64,000 nt of DNA from Yinghuangia elevatio (GCF_040649515.1 NZ_JBEZFP010000009.1:54205-118204), one strand, 5' to 3'; positions 50,557-58,514 are shown, counted from the stretch's first letter. Numbers and translations are program-made. Notes: generated from the sequence alone by a model not told the origin.

Positions 50557-50929
50557 GGAGCCCCCTCACAAAGTCGTCAGGAGACCGTACCGTTTCGGCG
50601 CCGAGGGAGGGAGAGCAGCAGGGAGGGGCCGGGGCGAAGGGTCGAGGGAGAGAAGGCGAGGGACGCGGGCTCCTCAGTGAGGTGCCGCAGATACGCCTCC
50701 GCAGTTCCTCGACACCTACTACGACGCGGTCGTCCCGGGCTGGCGCTACGCGCCGGCCGGCGGCTACGTGATCGGCCACTACCGGCAGCCCATCTCGTGG
50801 CAGCGGCAATTGTCCCCAGGGCAGGACGTCGACCGCTACGGCAGCGAGTCCGGCTCGTTGCTGGCCCCCGACGGATACCTCAAACGCCTGTCCTGACCGC
50901 GCCCGACCCCCGAGTGTGATCATGGAGGT
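50557..50929. other. Intergenic region around the TNT remnant
   Basis: P450 upstream region, then A/G-rich sequence (50600-50680), then the TNT fragment to 50896, then about 30 bp before the GNAT gene. Nothing else is supported. Confidence 0.5.
50681..50896 (+). pseudogene. Degenerate TNT-domain (NAD+ glycohydrolase toxin) fragment
   Basis: An open stretch of 71 codons without a usable start reads FLDTYYDAVVPGWRYAPAGGYVIGHYRQP, then SPGQDVDRYGSESGSLLAPDG, the signature of the tuberculosis-necrotizing-toxin C-terminal domain. The expected remainder after LAPDG (another 50 residues) is replaced by YLKRLS and a stop, and everything upstream of the domain is missing. No antitoxin gene is adjacent. 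This is a remnant rather than a working toxin. Confidence 0.65.
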
Positions 50930-51823
50930 GTGGATGCCGCCGACCTCGCCCTGCGCATGGAGCTCAATCTCACCGAACATGCCTGCCACCTGCACAGACG
51001 CACCCGGCACATGACCGTCACCGAGACGCCCGACGTGACCGTCGCGGACAGCGGCCTCGACGACGACACCTTCAACATCGTGGCCCACGCCCGCTTCGCG
51101 CCGCGCGACGCGGACCTGCGGATCGCCGACACGCTGCGGCACCTGCGCCGGGTCGGCCGCCCGTTCTCCTGGTGGATCGGCCCCGCGTCCGGACCGGACG
51201 ACCTGTCGCGCCGCCTGGAAGCGGCCGGTGCCCCCTGCGCGGAACAAGGGCTCGCGATGTGGGCGGTGCCGGCCGAAGTCGCCGAGCAACCGGCCCTCGC
51301 CACCGGCGTCGACGCCGACGGCGCCGCCGTGTCCGCAACACCCTCCGCCTCGGTCGAAAGCCGCGCCGGCGCCGCGGCCCGGACCCCCGAACTGGAGGTC
51401 AGGACCGCCGCGGACGCCGCGGGACTCGCCGACTTCGCGGCCGTCCTCGCCGCCAACTGGACGCCGGAGGCGGCGACCGTCACCGAGTTCTTCGCGGCGA
51501 CCGCGGCCACCGCGCTCGCGCCCGACAGCGCGTCGCGCTACCTCGTCGGCTATGCGAATGGACGTCCGGTCGCGGCGGCCGAGGTGTTCGGCCACGCCGA
51601 CGTCGCGGGCATCTACAACGTCGCGACCCTGGCCGCTCACCGCAGGCGCGGGTACGGCGGCACGATGTCCCGCGCGGCGGTGCGCACCGCCGCCGAACTC
51701 GGTTGTCCCGTCGCGGTGCTCCAGGCGTCCGGGCAGGGCGAGCCGGTGTACCGCGCGCTCGGCTTCCGGCCGCTCGGGCCGGTCGTGGAGCACGCGGTCA
51801 GCGCGGGTCCCCGGCCGATGTGA
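50930..51823 (+). CDS. GNAT-family N-acetyltransferase (two-domain)
   Basis: 297 aa. The C-terminal GNAT domain (about 160-297) has the acetyl-CoA-binding pattern VATLAAHRRRGYGGTMSRAAVRTAAELGC and the ending VLQASGQGEPVYRALGFRPLG. The N-terminal 140 residues resemble a degenerate second GNAT domain (HARFAPRDADLRIADTLRHLRRVGRPFSWWIGP). Substrate unknown. GTG 50930 lies close behind GGAGG (1 nt), so ATG 50957 is possible. It overlaps the 3' end of the convergent MmyB gene by 26 bp. Confidence 0.85.
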   Translation: MDAADLALRMELNLTEHACHLHRRTRHMTVTETPDVTVADSGLDDDTFNIVAHARFAPRDADLRIADTLRHLRRVGRPFSWWIGPASGPDDLSRRLEAAGAPCAEQGLAMWAVPAEVAEQPALATGVDADGAAVSATPSASVESRAGAAARTPELEVRTAADAAGLADFAAVLAANWTPEAATVTEFFAATAATALAPDSASRYLVGYANGRPVAAAEVFGHADVAGIYNVATLAAHRRRGYGGTMSRAAVRTAAELGCPVAVLQASGQGEPVYRALGFRPLGPVVEHAVSAGPRPM

Positions 51824-52697
51824 CGGAAGCCGACGCGGTCTGCGAACGCGTCGGCAGCGTCAGGCCGGCAAGCAGCATCAGCGCGGACTCGGACGGCGAT
51901 CCGGGTTCCGCGGTGAACGTGGACAGCACACAGGAGTCGTCGGGCAGGTGCAGCGACTCGTACTCCAGTGACATGGCCCCGACCAGCGGGTGTTCCAGGC
52001 GCTGGGTGCCGTGGCGCTTGCCGCGCACCGGATGCGCGGCCCACATCTCCGCGAACTCCCGGCTCTTGAGCGTGAGTTCGCCGACCAGCTCGGTGAGCTG
52101 CGGGTCGTCGTGGTACTGCCCGGCCGCGACCCGCAGGTACGCGACGTTGTCGCTCGCCTTCGCGGCCCAGTCGGGGTAGAGGGCGCGCGTGTGCGCGTCG
52201 AGGAACACCAGCCGGGCGCAGTTCGGCCGGTCCGCGGGCCGGTCGGTCGCCGCGAAGTCGTAGTGCGGCGCGAGCAGCGCGTGCCCCAGGCGGTTCCAGG
52301 CGAGGATGTGTCCGAACCGGCCGACCAGGATGGTCGGCACCTCGTCGATCGCGTGCACGAGGCGGCGCAGCGGCGCGCGTACCCTCTCGTGTTTCGCGGC
52401 GTTGCGGCGCCGAGCCTGCCGCGGGCGGGCGAGGTTGCGCAGGTGTGCGTGCTCGTCCGCGTCCAGGCGCAGGACGCGCGCGAGCGCGTCGAGCACGGCG
52501 TCCGAGGCGTTGCCGCTCTGGCCCTGTTCGAGCCGCGTGTAGTACGCGGCACTGACGCCGGCGAGCTGGGCCAACTCCTCCCGGCGCAGGCCCGGTACGC
52601 GTCGGCGCGCGCCGTACGCGGTCAGCCCCGCGTCCTCGGGTCGCAGCCTCGCGCGTCGGCTGCGCAGGAATTCTCCCAGGTCATCGCGTCGTTCCAT
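51798..52697 (-). CDS. MmyB-type XRE regulator, second copy
   Basis: 299 aa, a paralogue of the gene at 48361 with the same architecture: HTH RRRVPGLRREELAQLAGVSAAYYTRLEQGQSGNASDAVLDALARVL, then the MmyB domain (ILAWNRLGHALLAPHYDFAA, NCARLVFLDAHTRALYPDWAAKASDNVAYLRVAAGQYHDDP). The C-terminus ends SRTQTASASVTSAGDPR-like and is less conserved. ATG 52697 has GGGCGG 4 nt upstream; ATG 52709 is possible. It is divergent from an MFS exporter (52891), its probable target; the operator candidate is at 52748. Confidence 0.92.
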   Translation of the reverse strand: MERRDDLGEFLRSRRARLRPEDAGLTAYGARRRVPGLRREELAQLAGVSAAYYTRLEQGQSGNASDAVLDALARVLRLDADEHAHLRNLARPRQARRRNAAKHERVRAPLRRLVHAIDEVPTILVGRFGHILAWNRLGHALLAPHYDFAATDRPADRPNCARLVFLDAHTRALYPDWAAKASDNVAYLRVAAGQYHDDPQLTELVGELTLKSREFAEMWAAHPVRGKRHGTQRLEHPLVGAMSLEYESLHLPDDSCVLSTFTAEPGSPSESALMLLAGLTLPTRSQTASASVTSAGDPR

Positions 52698-52747
52698 GCC
52701 GCCCAGCATCGCCGGAGCGGCGGGTCGCGGCCAGCCGCGAGGGTGTC

Positions 52748-52762
52748 CCTGTCAGTACCAGG
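52748..52762. promoter_or_regulatory. TGTCAGTACC site between the second MmyB gene and MFS exporter
   Basis: CCTGTCAGTACCAGG (51 bp upstream of the MmyB ATG) shares TGTCAG-TACC with the 48369-48395 repeat, with one base fewer, and has CCTG...CAGG arms. Confidence 0.5.
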
Positions 52763-52890
52763 ATTCGCAAAACCATGCTCCGCGGGCCTACGTCCGGCAG
52801 AGGGCTGGGTACGTCCCGGCGGCCGCGGAACCCTTCTCGGCGTAAGCAGGCAGCACGGCCGGCACCACCGTCCCCGAGAGGCACCCCACG

Positions 52891-54369
52891 ATGTCCACCA
52901 CCCTGGAAACAGGTTCCGAAAGCGCGCCGCACGCCGGGCCACCCGTACGCACCGGCGACGCGGCACCCAAGATGACGCCGCGCCAGCGGATGATCCTCGT
53001 CCTGCTGCTCGGCTCGCAGTTCATGCTGGCCGTCGACTTCTCGATCCTCAACGTGGCGCTCCCGAAACTGGGCGACGGCCTCGGGTTCCGGCTCGCCGAC
53101 CTCCAGTGGGTGGCGACGTCGTTCGCGCTCGCCGCCGCCGGGTTCACGCTGGTCTTCGGCCGGGTGGCGGACCTCGTCGGCCGACGGCGCATGTTCATGG
53201 CCGGCATGGCGCTGCTGATCGTCGGCTCGCTGGTCGGCGGACTCGCACCGACGCCGGGCATTCTGCTGGTCGGCCGGGTGATCCAGGGCCTGGCCACCGC
53301 GATGGCCACCCCCGCCGCGCTGTCGCTGCTGACCACGTCCTTCCCGGAGGGGCCGCTGCGCGACCGGGCGCTCGGTCTGAACGGCGCCCTGCTGGCCTCC
53401 GGGTTCACCGCGGGCGCGGTGTTCGGCGGCCTGCTGACCGACACGCTCAGCTGGCGCTGGGCCTTCCTCGTCAACGTGCCGATCGCGGCGGCCGTCATCC
53501 TGGCGACCCCCGCCGTCATCGCCGAGAGCCGGGCGGCCGGTACGACGCGGCTCGACGTACCCGGTGCGGTCACCGCCGCGGGGGGCCTGCTGGCCCTGGT
53601 GTACGGCATCACCCGCGCGGGGGAGGAAGGCTGGGGCGACACGGTCGCGCTCGCGATGCTCGCCGCGGGCGCGGCGCTCCTGGTCGTGTTCTGGTTCGTC
53701 GAACTGCACGCGGAAGCCCCGCTCGCGTCGGTGCGGCTGCTGCGTCGGCGTACCGTCAGCTGGGGCAACGTCGGCGGTCTGGTCACCTTCACGATGGAGT
53801 CCGCGCTCGTCTACGTCATGACGCTGTACCTGCAGCAGGTGCTCGGGTACTCGGCGTTGCAGACCGGCCTCGCGTTCGGTGTCGTCGGTGTCGCCTGCTT
53901 CCTCGGCGGCGTCCTCGCGCCGCGCGTGATCGCCCGCATCGGAAGTGCGGCGGCGCTGGTCGTCGGCCTGGTGCTGCAAGGCGTCACGACCGCGGCACTG
54001 TTCAACGTCGGCGACTCGCGCGGGCAGCTCGCCCTGGTGCTGGCCGCCCTGTCGCTCGGCGGCGTCGGCCACCTGTTCGCCATCGTCGGCTTCATGGTCA
54101 CGAGCACCTCGGGGGTCGCGGACGACGAGCAGGGCCTCGTCACCGGCCTCGCGTCGATGACCCAGCAGGTCGCCCTCGCGATGGGGATCCCGGTCATCAG
54201 CTCGGTCGTGACCGCCCGCATGGAGTCGCAGTCCGGCTCCCACTCCGAGGCCGACGCGCTGCTGTCCGGCATCAGCGCGGGCGTGCTGGTGGACGCCGCG
54301 ATCGTGCTGGCCGGTGCGCTGCTGGTGGCGTTCGTCCTGATCCGCCGCGGGCGGGCCGGGGCGCGCTGA
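52891..54369 (+). CDS. MFS exporter, DHA2 family
   Basis: 492 aa, 14-helix drug/proton antiporter. Motif A-like GRVADLVGRRRMF (about 90-102), the antiporter region GRVIQGLATAMATPAALSLL and TM1 with LAVDFSILNVALP (Asp49) are clear. The second half has the expected hydrophobic helices. It lies divergent from the MmyB-type regulator, implying an inducible export or resistance unit. CCGAGAGG precedes the ATG with loose spacing. It ends before a large terminator. Confidence 0.92.
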   Translation: MSTTLETGSESAPHAGPPVRTGDAAPKMTPRQRMILVLLLGSQFMLAVDFSILNVALPKLGDGLGFRLADLQWVATSFALAAAGFTLVFGRVADLVGRRRMFMAGMALLIVGSLVGGLAPTPGILLVGRVIQGLATAMATPAALSLLTTSFPEGPLRDRALGLNGALLASGFTAGAVFGGLLTDTLSWRWAFLVNVPIAAAVILATPAVIAESRAAGTTRLDVPGAVTAAGGLLALVYGITRAGEEGWGDTVALAMLAAGAALLVVFWFVELHAEAPLASVRLLRRRTVSWGNVGGLVTFTMESALVYVMTLYLQQVLGYSALQTGLAFGVVGVACFLGGVLAPRVIARIGSAAALVVGLVLQGVTTAALFNVGDSRGQLALVLAALSLGGVGHLFAIVGFMVTSTSGVADDEQGLVTGLASMTQQVALAMGIPVISSVVTARMESQSGSHSEADALLSGISAGVLVDAAIVLAGALLVAFVLIRRGRAGAR

Positions 54370-54413
54370 CCGGCGGTTCGCGCGGGCGGCGGCGTCCGGC
54401 AGCGCAAGGAAGG

Positions 54414-54461
54414 AGGGAGGGAGCGGCCGCTGTGCGCCCGCTCCCTCCCTCTCCTTCTTTG
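54414..54461. terminator. Terminator after the MFS gene
   Basis: AGGGAGGGAGCGG (54414-54426) pairs perfectly with CCGCTCCCTCCCT (54438-54450); partial pairing extends outward. TTCTTTGTCC follows. Confidence 0.75.
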
Positions 54462-54501
54462 TCCGCGGTCGACGACCGCTTGTCCGCGGTCGACGACCGC
54501 G
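54460..54501. repeat. 21-bp tandem duplication, each unit a palindrome
   Basis: 54460-54480 and 54481-54501 are identical except for the last base. Each contains GCGGTC-GAC-GACCGC. They lie between the convergent MFS and vWA genes, 12 bp after the vWA stop codon in its reading direction. Confidence 0.75.
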
Positions 54502-54513
54502 GACGGCGTGCTG

Positions 54514-55158
54514 TCAGTCGTCGCTGCTCTGGACGCGCTCGTCGTCGGAGAAGGAGTACGCGGAGCCGCCCGCGGCCGGGGCCGGCGCCTGCCGGGCCCG
54601 GCGCAGCATCGAACTCGCCGACTGGAACGTCTGGCGGGTCTTCTTGCTGCTGTAGCTCAGTGCCTGGTCGGCCGCGATGCCCATGCCGCCCGCCGCCGCG
54701 AAGGCGTCCTGGTCGGCGCCGAGGAACACGAACACCCAGCCGTAGCGGTCCTGCTGGTGCGTGATCATCTCGCGCACCCGGGACAGCGAGTACTCCGACG
54801 ACGCGTTCTCCAGTCCGTCGGTGAGGATCACCATGACCACCTCACCGGGGCGCCGGGCGTCGGGCAGCGCCGCGAGGTCCTCGCCGACCTTCGCGATGGT
54901 CCGGCCGACCGCGTCCAGCAGCGCCGTCATTCCGCGCGGGCGGAGCGAGAAGTCGGGGACCTCGGCCACCAACTTGTTCTCGTAGACGACTTCGTAGCGG
55001 TCGTCGAACTGGTAGAGCGAGACCGTCGTCCGCGCCTCGACGTCGCGCTGGTCCTCCAGGAAGGCCTTGAGCCCGCCCTCGGTGTCCTCCTTGACACTCT
55101 GCATCGATCCCGAACGGTCCAGGACGACCGCTATGTGCCGCAGGTCAGGATCGGTCAT
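54514..55158 (-). CDS. vWA-domain protein
   Basis: 214 aa. The von Willebrand A fold shows an intact MIDAS: DRSGS (residues 14-18), the Thr in RPRGMTALLDAV and the Asp in VMVILTDGLENAS. The C-terminal 45 residues are Ser/Ala-rich (SSKKTRQTFQSASSMLRRARQAPAPAAGGS) and look disordered. No signal or membrane segment, so it likely binds a protein partner in the cytoplasm; no MoxR or chelatase gene is adjacent. GAGGAGG lies 11 nt before the ATG. Confidence 0.88.
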   Translation of the reverse strand: MTDPDLRHIAVVLDRSGSMQSVKEDTEGGLKAFLEDQRDVEARTTVSLYQFDDRYEVVYENKLVAEVPDFSLRPRGMTALLDAVGRTIAKVGEDLAALPDARRPGEVVMVILTDGLENASSEYSLSRVREMITHQQDRYGWVFVFLGADQDAFAAAGGMGIAADQALSYSSKKTRQTFQSASSMLRRARQAPAPAAGGSAYSFSDDERVQSSDD

Positions 55159-55406
55159 GTTGTCGGCGCCTCCTCGGTTTCCGCATTCCGCACCACTTCC
55201 CGCACGTGTTCCCGCACTTGTCGTGCGCGCGGCTCCTGCCACCATCCTCCATCGCCCCCGCCCGTGCCGCTCGGCAATTCCTGCCCGTTCGCCACGCCTT
55301 CCCGCCCGTTTCCAGCTCCGCCGCCCCGTCCCGCCGCTCCTGGGCCTCCCGTGGGCCGGCGCTCGCCGGTGTCGCGTTTCTTCAAGAGCCCCGCCGGGCC
55401 GACGCA

Positions 55407-55412
55407 TAACGT
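55407..55412 (+). promoter_or_regulatory. -10 box of leaderless TIGR03086 gene
   Basis: TAACGT, 7 nt before ATG 55420. Confidence 0.5.
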
Positions 55413-55419
55413 GGGCCGC

Positions 55420-55992
55420 ATGACCCAGCGCATCACCGATCTCCTCGCGGCCGCCGCCGAGCGCGCCGTCCCCGTGGTCCGGGGAGTTCCCGACGACCTC
55501 CTGGCCGCGCCCACGCCCTGCGCCGACTTCACCGTCGGAGACCTGGCCAACCACCTGTACCAGGTCGTCGTGAACTTCCAAGCGCTGGCGGCTAAGGAGC
55601 AGCCGGACTGGGCGAAGGCACCCGACTACCTGCACGGCGCGTGGCGCGACGCGTTCGCCGCCGAGGCGGGGCGCCTCATCGACGCCTGGGCGGCACCCGA
55701 CAGCGAAGAGGGCGTGTCCCCCGGGATGGGCCTGCCGGCGCGCACCGTGGGGCAGATGGCGCTGCTCGACCTGACCGTGCACGCCTGGGACCTCGCCCGC
55801 GCGACACGGCAGCCGTACGAGCCGGCCCCCGCCACAGTGGCGGAACTGGCCGACCTGCTGGCCACCATGGGCCCGACCGCGCGGAAGATGGGGGTGTTCG
55901 GCGAGCCCTGTTCCGTGCCTGCCGACGCCGACGACTTCACGCGCCTGCTCGGCGACTCCGGCCGCGACCCCGCCTGGACGTCCGGGAACTGA
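55420..55992 (+). CDS. TIGR03086-family metal-binding protein (mycothiol-dependent DinB type)
   Basis: 190 aa, DinB-like four-helix protein of the TIGR03086 group. The characteristic opening VVRGVPDDLLAAPTPCADFTVGDLANHLYQVVVNF carries the first metal His; the second region is LLDLTVHAWDLARATRQPY. Members are thought to be mycothiol-dependent enzymes or binding proteins related to maleylpyruvate isomerase. The C-terminal part (DADDFTRLLGDSGRDPAW) is a hallmark. Function of this copy unknown. It is convergent with nothing; a phosphatase gene follows 54 bp later. Confidence 0.9.
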   Translation: MTQRITDLLAAAAERAVPVVRGVPDDLLAAPTPCADFTVGDLANHLYQVVVNFQALAAKEQPDWAKAPDYLHGAWRDAFAAEAGRLIDAWAAPDSEEGVSPGMGLPARTVGQMALLDLTVHAWDLARATRQPYEPAPATVAELADLLATMGPTARKMGVFGEPCSVPADADDFTRLLGDSGRDPAWTSGN

Positions 55993-56034
55993 CCGGTGGA
56001 CACCTGGGGCCGCGTGGCGGCCCCGGGTGACACG

Positions 56035-56040
56035 TAGCAT
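56035..56040 (+). promoter_or_regulatory. -10 box of leaderless phosphatase gene
   Basis: TAGCAT, 6 nt before ATG 56047. Confidence 0.5.
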
Positions 56041-56046
56041 GCGCTG

Positions 56047-56808
56047 ATGCCGACGAATCCGCAGCGCCATGTGTCCTTCGACCGCCTCCACAACTTCCGC
56101 GACCTGGGCGGATACCCGGCTGTCGACGGCCGCGTCGTGGCGTGGGGGCGGCTCTACCGGTCGGATTCGCTCGGCAAGCTCCACGGCGACGACGCCCGCG
56201 CGGACCGGGAGCGGTTCCTCGCGCTCGGCATCAGGACCGTCGTCGACCTGCGCTACCCCTGGGAGATCGCCAAGCGCGGCCGCGTCCCCGAGCGGGACGG
56301 CCTCGGCTACCACAACCTGAGCATCGAGCACCGGCCGTACGACCAGGCGGCCCTGGGGCCGGACGTCGACGTCGAGCCGTTCCTCACCGAGAAGTACGTC
56401 GAGGTCGCGCTTGACGGCGTCAAGGAGATCCGCGGCGCGCTCGACGTGCTCGCGGCGCCCGGCGGCCCGGCCGTGTTCCACTGCGCTTCCGGCAAGGACC
56501 GCACCGGCATCATCGCGGCCCTGGTCCTGACCCTCCTGGGTGTCGAGGACGAGGTGATCGTCGCCGACTTCGCGCTCACCGGGCTCGCCACCGAGCGGCT
56601 CGTCGCCGACTGGTACACGTGGGTCCCGCCGGGGCGCGAGCTCACCTGGCCGGGCTACGGGCAGGCCCCGGCGGGGCTGATGCGGGGGTTCCTGGCGTGG
56701 GCCGAGGCGGAGTACGGCTCACTGCGCGGCTATGCCGAGGCGCAGCTCGGGGTGGACGACGCGCTCGTGGCGGCGCTGCGGGCGCAATACCTGGTGGCCG
56801 CCGAGTAG
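56047..56808 (+). CDS. Tyrosine-protein phosphatase (PTP/lipid-phosphatase type)
   Basis: 253 aa. The active-site loop HCASGKDRTG (His145, Cys146, Arg152) is that of the mycobacterial PtpB/LipA-type phosphatases (HC-x-x-G-K-D-R-T), which act on phosphotyrosine, phosphoserine and phosphoinositides. The N-terminal NFRDLGGYPAVDGRVVAWGRLYRSDSLGKL is the usual start of this group. A helical insert near WYTWVPPGRELTWPG resembles the PtpB lid. Cytoplasmic or secreted without a signal; none is seen. Confidence 0.92.
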   Translation: MPTNPQRHVSFDRLHNFRDLGGYPAVDGRVVAWGRLYRSDSLGKLHGDDARADRERFLALGIRTVVDLRYPWEIAKRGRVPERDGLGYHNLSIEHRPYDQAALGPDVDVEPFLTEKYVEVALDGVKEIRGALDVLAAPGGPAVFHCASGKDRTGIIAALVLTLLGVEDEVIVADFALTGLATERLVADWYTWVPPGRELTWPGYGQAPAGLMRGFLAWAEAEYGSLRGYAEAQLGVDDALVAALRAQYLVAAE

Positions 56809-56859
56809 TTGCCGGTGCCGGGAGGGCCGTCTCGCGTCAGCGCCCCGGCCGGGTGCGGG

Positions 56860-58005
56860 TCAGAGCCAGTCGCGGCGCTTGAACACGACGTACAGGGTGA
56901 CGCAGACCAGGGCCATCAGCCCGATCGCGAACGGGTAGCCGGCAACCCAGGTGAGCTCCGGCATCTCGGTGAAGTTCATGCCGTAGATGGTCCCGATGAG
57001 GGTCGGGGCGAACAGGATGGCCGCCCACGCCGAGATCTTCTTGACCTCTTCGTTCTGGGCGAGGCTCACCTGGGTCAGCTGCTTCATCTCCTCGTTCTGC
57101 TTCTGCGTCACGAGGGTGGCGTTGACGGACATGATGTTCTGCAGCATCTGGCGGAATCCGTCGACGCGTTCCACGACGGTGGTGGCGTGGTCCTCGACGT
57201 CGCGGAGGTAGCGCCGCAGTTCGTCGTCCACGGAGTACTTCTCGAAGCCGAGCGACAGGTCGCGCAGGATGCCCAGCAGCGGGCGGCCCGCGCGCTGGAA
57301 CTCGATGACCTCGCGGCCGAGTTCGTAGATGCGGCGGGAGACGTTGGGCTCGCCGAGGAAGACCTCGGTCTCGATCTCGTCGATGTCGTGCTGGAGTCCG
57401 GCCACCACGGGCGCGTACTCGTCGACGACGGTGTCGAGGATCGCGTACAGCACCGCCTCGGGGCCCAGCCGCAGCAGGTCGGGGCGCTCCTCGACCCAGC
57501 GGCGCACGGCGGCCAGGTCCGGCGCCTCCGCGTGCCGCACCGTCAGCACGAAGTTGCGACCCATGAAGACGTGCAGCTCGCCGAAGTCGACCTCCTCGAC
57601 GTCGTCGAGGTAGCGCGCGGCGCGCAGGACGGCGAACAGGGTGTCACCGTAGCGCTCCAGCTTGGGGCGCTGGTGTGCGACGATCGCGTCCTCCACGGCC
57701 AGTTCGTGCAGCCCGAACTCCTCGGCGGCGGAGAGCAGTTGGTCCTCGGCGGGACGGTAGAGCCCGATCCACGCCATGGCGCCGGGGCGGTCGTGCAGGC
57801 TCCGGTACGTCTCGCCGAGTGTGGCCGGGGACGCGACGCGGTGGCCGTCGACGTACAGCGCGCTGTCGATGAGGCTGTTCTCGACGGGGGCCGAAGGCGG
57901 ATCGACCGGGCGCGGGTCCATCGACTGCTCGGGCGCCGCCTCGCGCGGGTCGCTCGGGGACGTGTGCCTGCGGCCGCGCAGATAGGAACGGCGCCGGTCG
58001 CTCAT
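56860..58005 (-). CDS. corA: CorA-type Mg2+ transporter
   Basis: 381 aa. A long N-terminal cytoplasmic domain, the alpha-helical stalk (GEPNVSRRIYELGREVIEFQRAGRPLLGILRDL, about 215-250), and two C-terminal membrane helices with the signature YGMNF (GMN) between them; the sequence ends with a Arg-rich VVFKRRDWL. It imports Mg2+ (possibly Co2+, Ni2+) as a pentamer. The N-terminus carries 35 extra polar residues (MSDRRRSYLRG). The ATG at 58005 is the last of four ATGs spaced 14 nt apart; the earlier three open tiny ORFs. Confidence 0.94.
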   Translation of the reverse strand: MSDRRRSYLRGRRHTSPSDPREAAPEQSMDPRPVDPPSAPVENSLIDSALYVDGHRVASPATLGETYRSLHDRPGAMAWIGLYRPAEDQLLSAAEEFGLHELAVEDAIVAHQRPKLERYGDTLFAVLRAARYLDDVEEVDFGELHVFMGRNFVLTVRHAEAPDLAAVRRWVEERPDLLRLGPEAVLYAILDTVVDEYAPVVAGLQHDIDEIETEVFLGEPNVSRRIYELGREVIEFQRAGRPLLGILRDLSLGFEKYSVDDELRRYLRDVEDHATTVVERVDGFRQMLQNIMSVNATLVTQKQNEEMKQLTQVSLAQNEEVKKISAWAAILFAPTLIGTIYGMNFTEMPELTWVAGYPFAIGLMALVCVTLYVVFKRRDWL

Positions 58006-58047
58006 CGGTCGTCGCTCATCGATCGTCGCTCATCGGTTCTGGTCCAT
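58002..58047 (-). promoter_or_regulatory. Chain of three five-codon ORFs overlapping the corA start
   Basis: On the minus strand, ATGs at 58047, 58033, 58019 and 58005 repeat every 14 nt. The first three encode MDQNR, MSDDR and MSDDR, each ending in TGA that overlaps the next start as ATGA; the fourth is corA. GGAGG lies 9 nt before the first ATG. This is a relay of coupled reinitiation. Confidence 0.75.
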
Positions 58048-58085
58048 CGGGCGGGGCCTCCGGGGTTCGCGCGCCGGGAACGGCG

Positions 58086-58118
58086 TCGGGGCCGACCGCG
58101 AAGAGCGGTCGGCCCCGA
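58086..58118. terminator. Perfect 14-bp hairpin between the L31 gene and corA
   Basis: Arms 58086-58099 and 58105-58118 around GAAGA. Read on the minus strand it would end the L33-L31 transcript; a plus-strand reading is followed by CTATTGTCCCTTTT. Confidence 0.65.
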
Positions 58119-58194
58119 CTATTGTCCCTTTTGCCACGGATTTTTCGCGGATTTACCGCCCGCGGATCCGGGCGCCCCGACGGTCCGGGGTGCC

Positions 58195-58437
58195 TCAGCC
58201 GCCGTAACGGCGGTTGAACTGCTCGATCCGGCCGGCCGTGTCCAGGACGCGGCCCTTGCCGGTCCAGAACGGATGGCTGGCGGCGGAGATGTCGACGTCG
58301 ACGACCGGGTAGGTCTTGCCGTCGGTCCACTCGACGGTCTTCTCGCTGTCGAGGGTCGAGCGCGTCAGGAACGCGAAGTCCGCGGACTTGTCGCGGAACA
58401 CGATCTCGCGGTACTCGGGGTGGATGGCGGAACGCAT
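58195..58437 (-). CDS. rpmE2: 50S ribosomal protein L31 type B, zinc-independent
   Basis: 80 aa, L31 paralogue without the CXXC zinc motifs of the standard form: MRSAIHPEYREIVFRDKSADFAFLTRSTLDSEKTVEWTDGKTYPVVDVDISAASHPFWTGKGRVLDTAGRIEQF-type sequence, no cysteine at all. It replaces the zinc-binding L31 in the ribosome during zinc limitation and releases zinc. It follows the zinc-independent L33 gene by 77 bp on the same strand. A Zur-box-like site lies upstream of the pair. Confidence 0.93.
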   Translation of the reverse strand: MRSAIHPEYREIVFRDKSADFAFLTRSTLDSEKTVEWTDGKTYPVVDVDISAASHPFWTGKGRVLDTAGRIEQFNRRYGG

Positions 58438-58514
58438 GAGAGCCTCCTGTGCGGCAGTTGTGCGGCTGATGGGCACCGGCTGCGGCCGTGCGGGCAGCGG
58501 GTGCGTTCGGCGGG

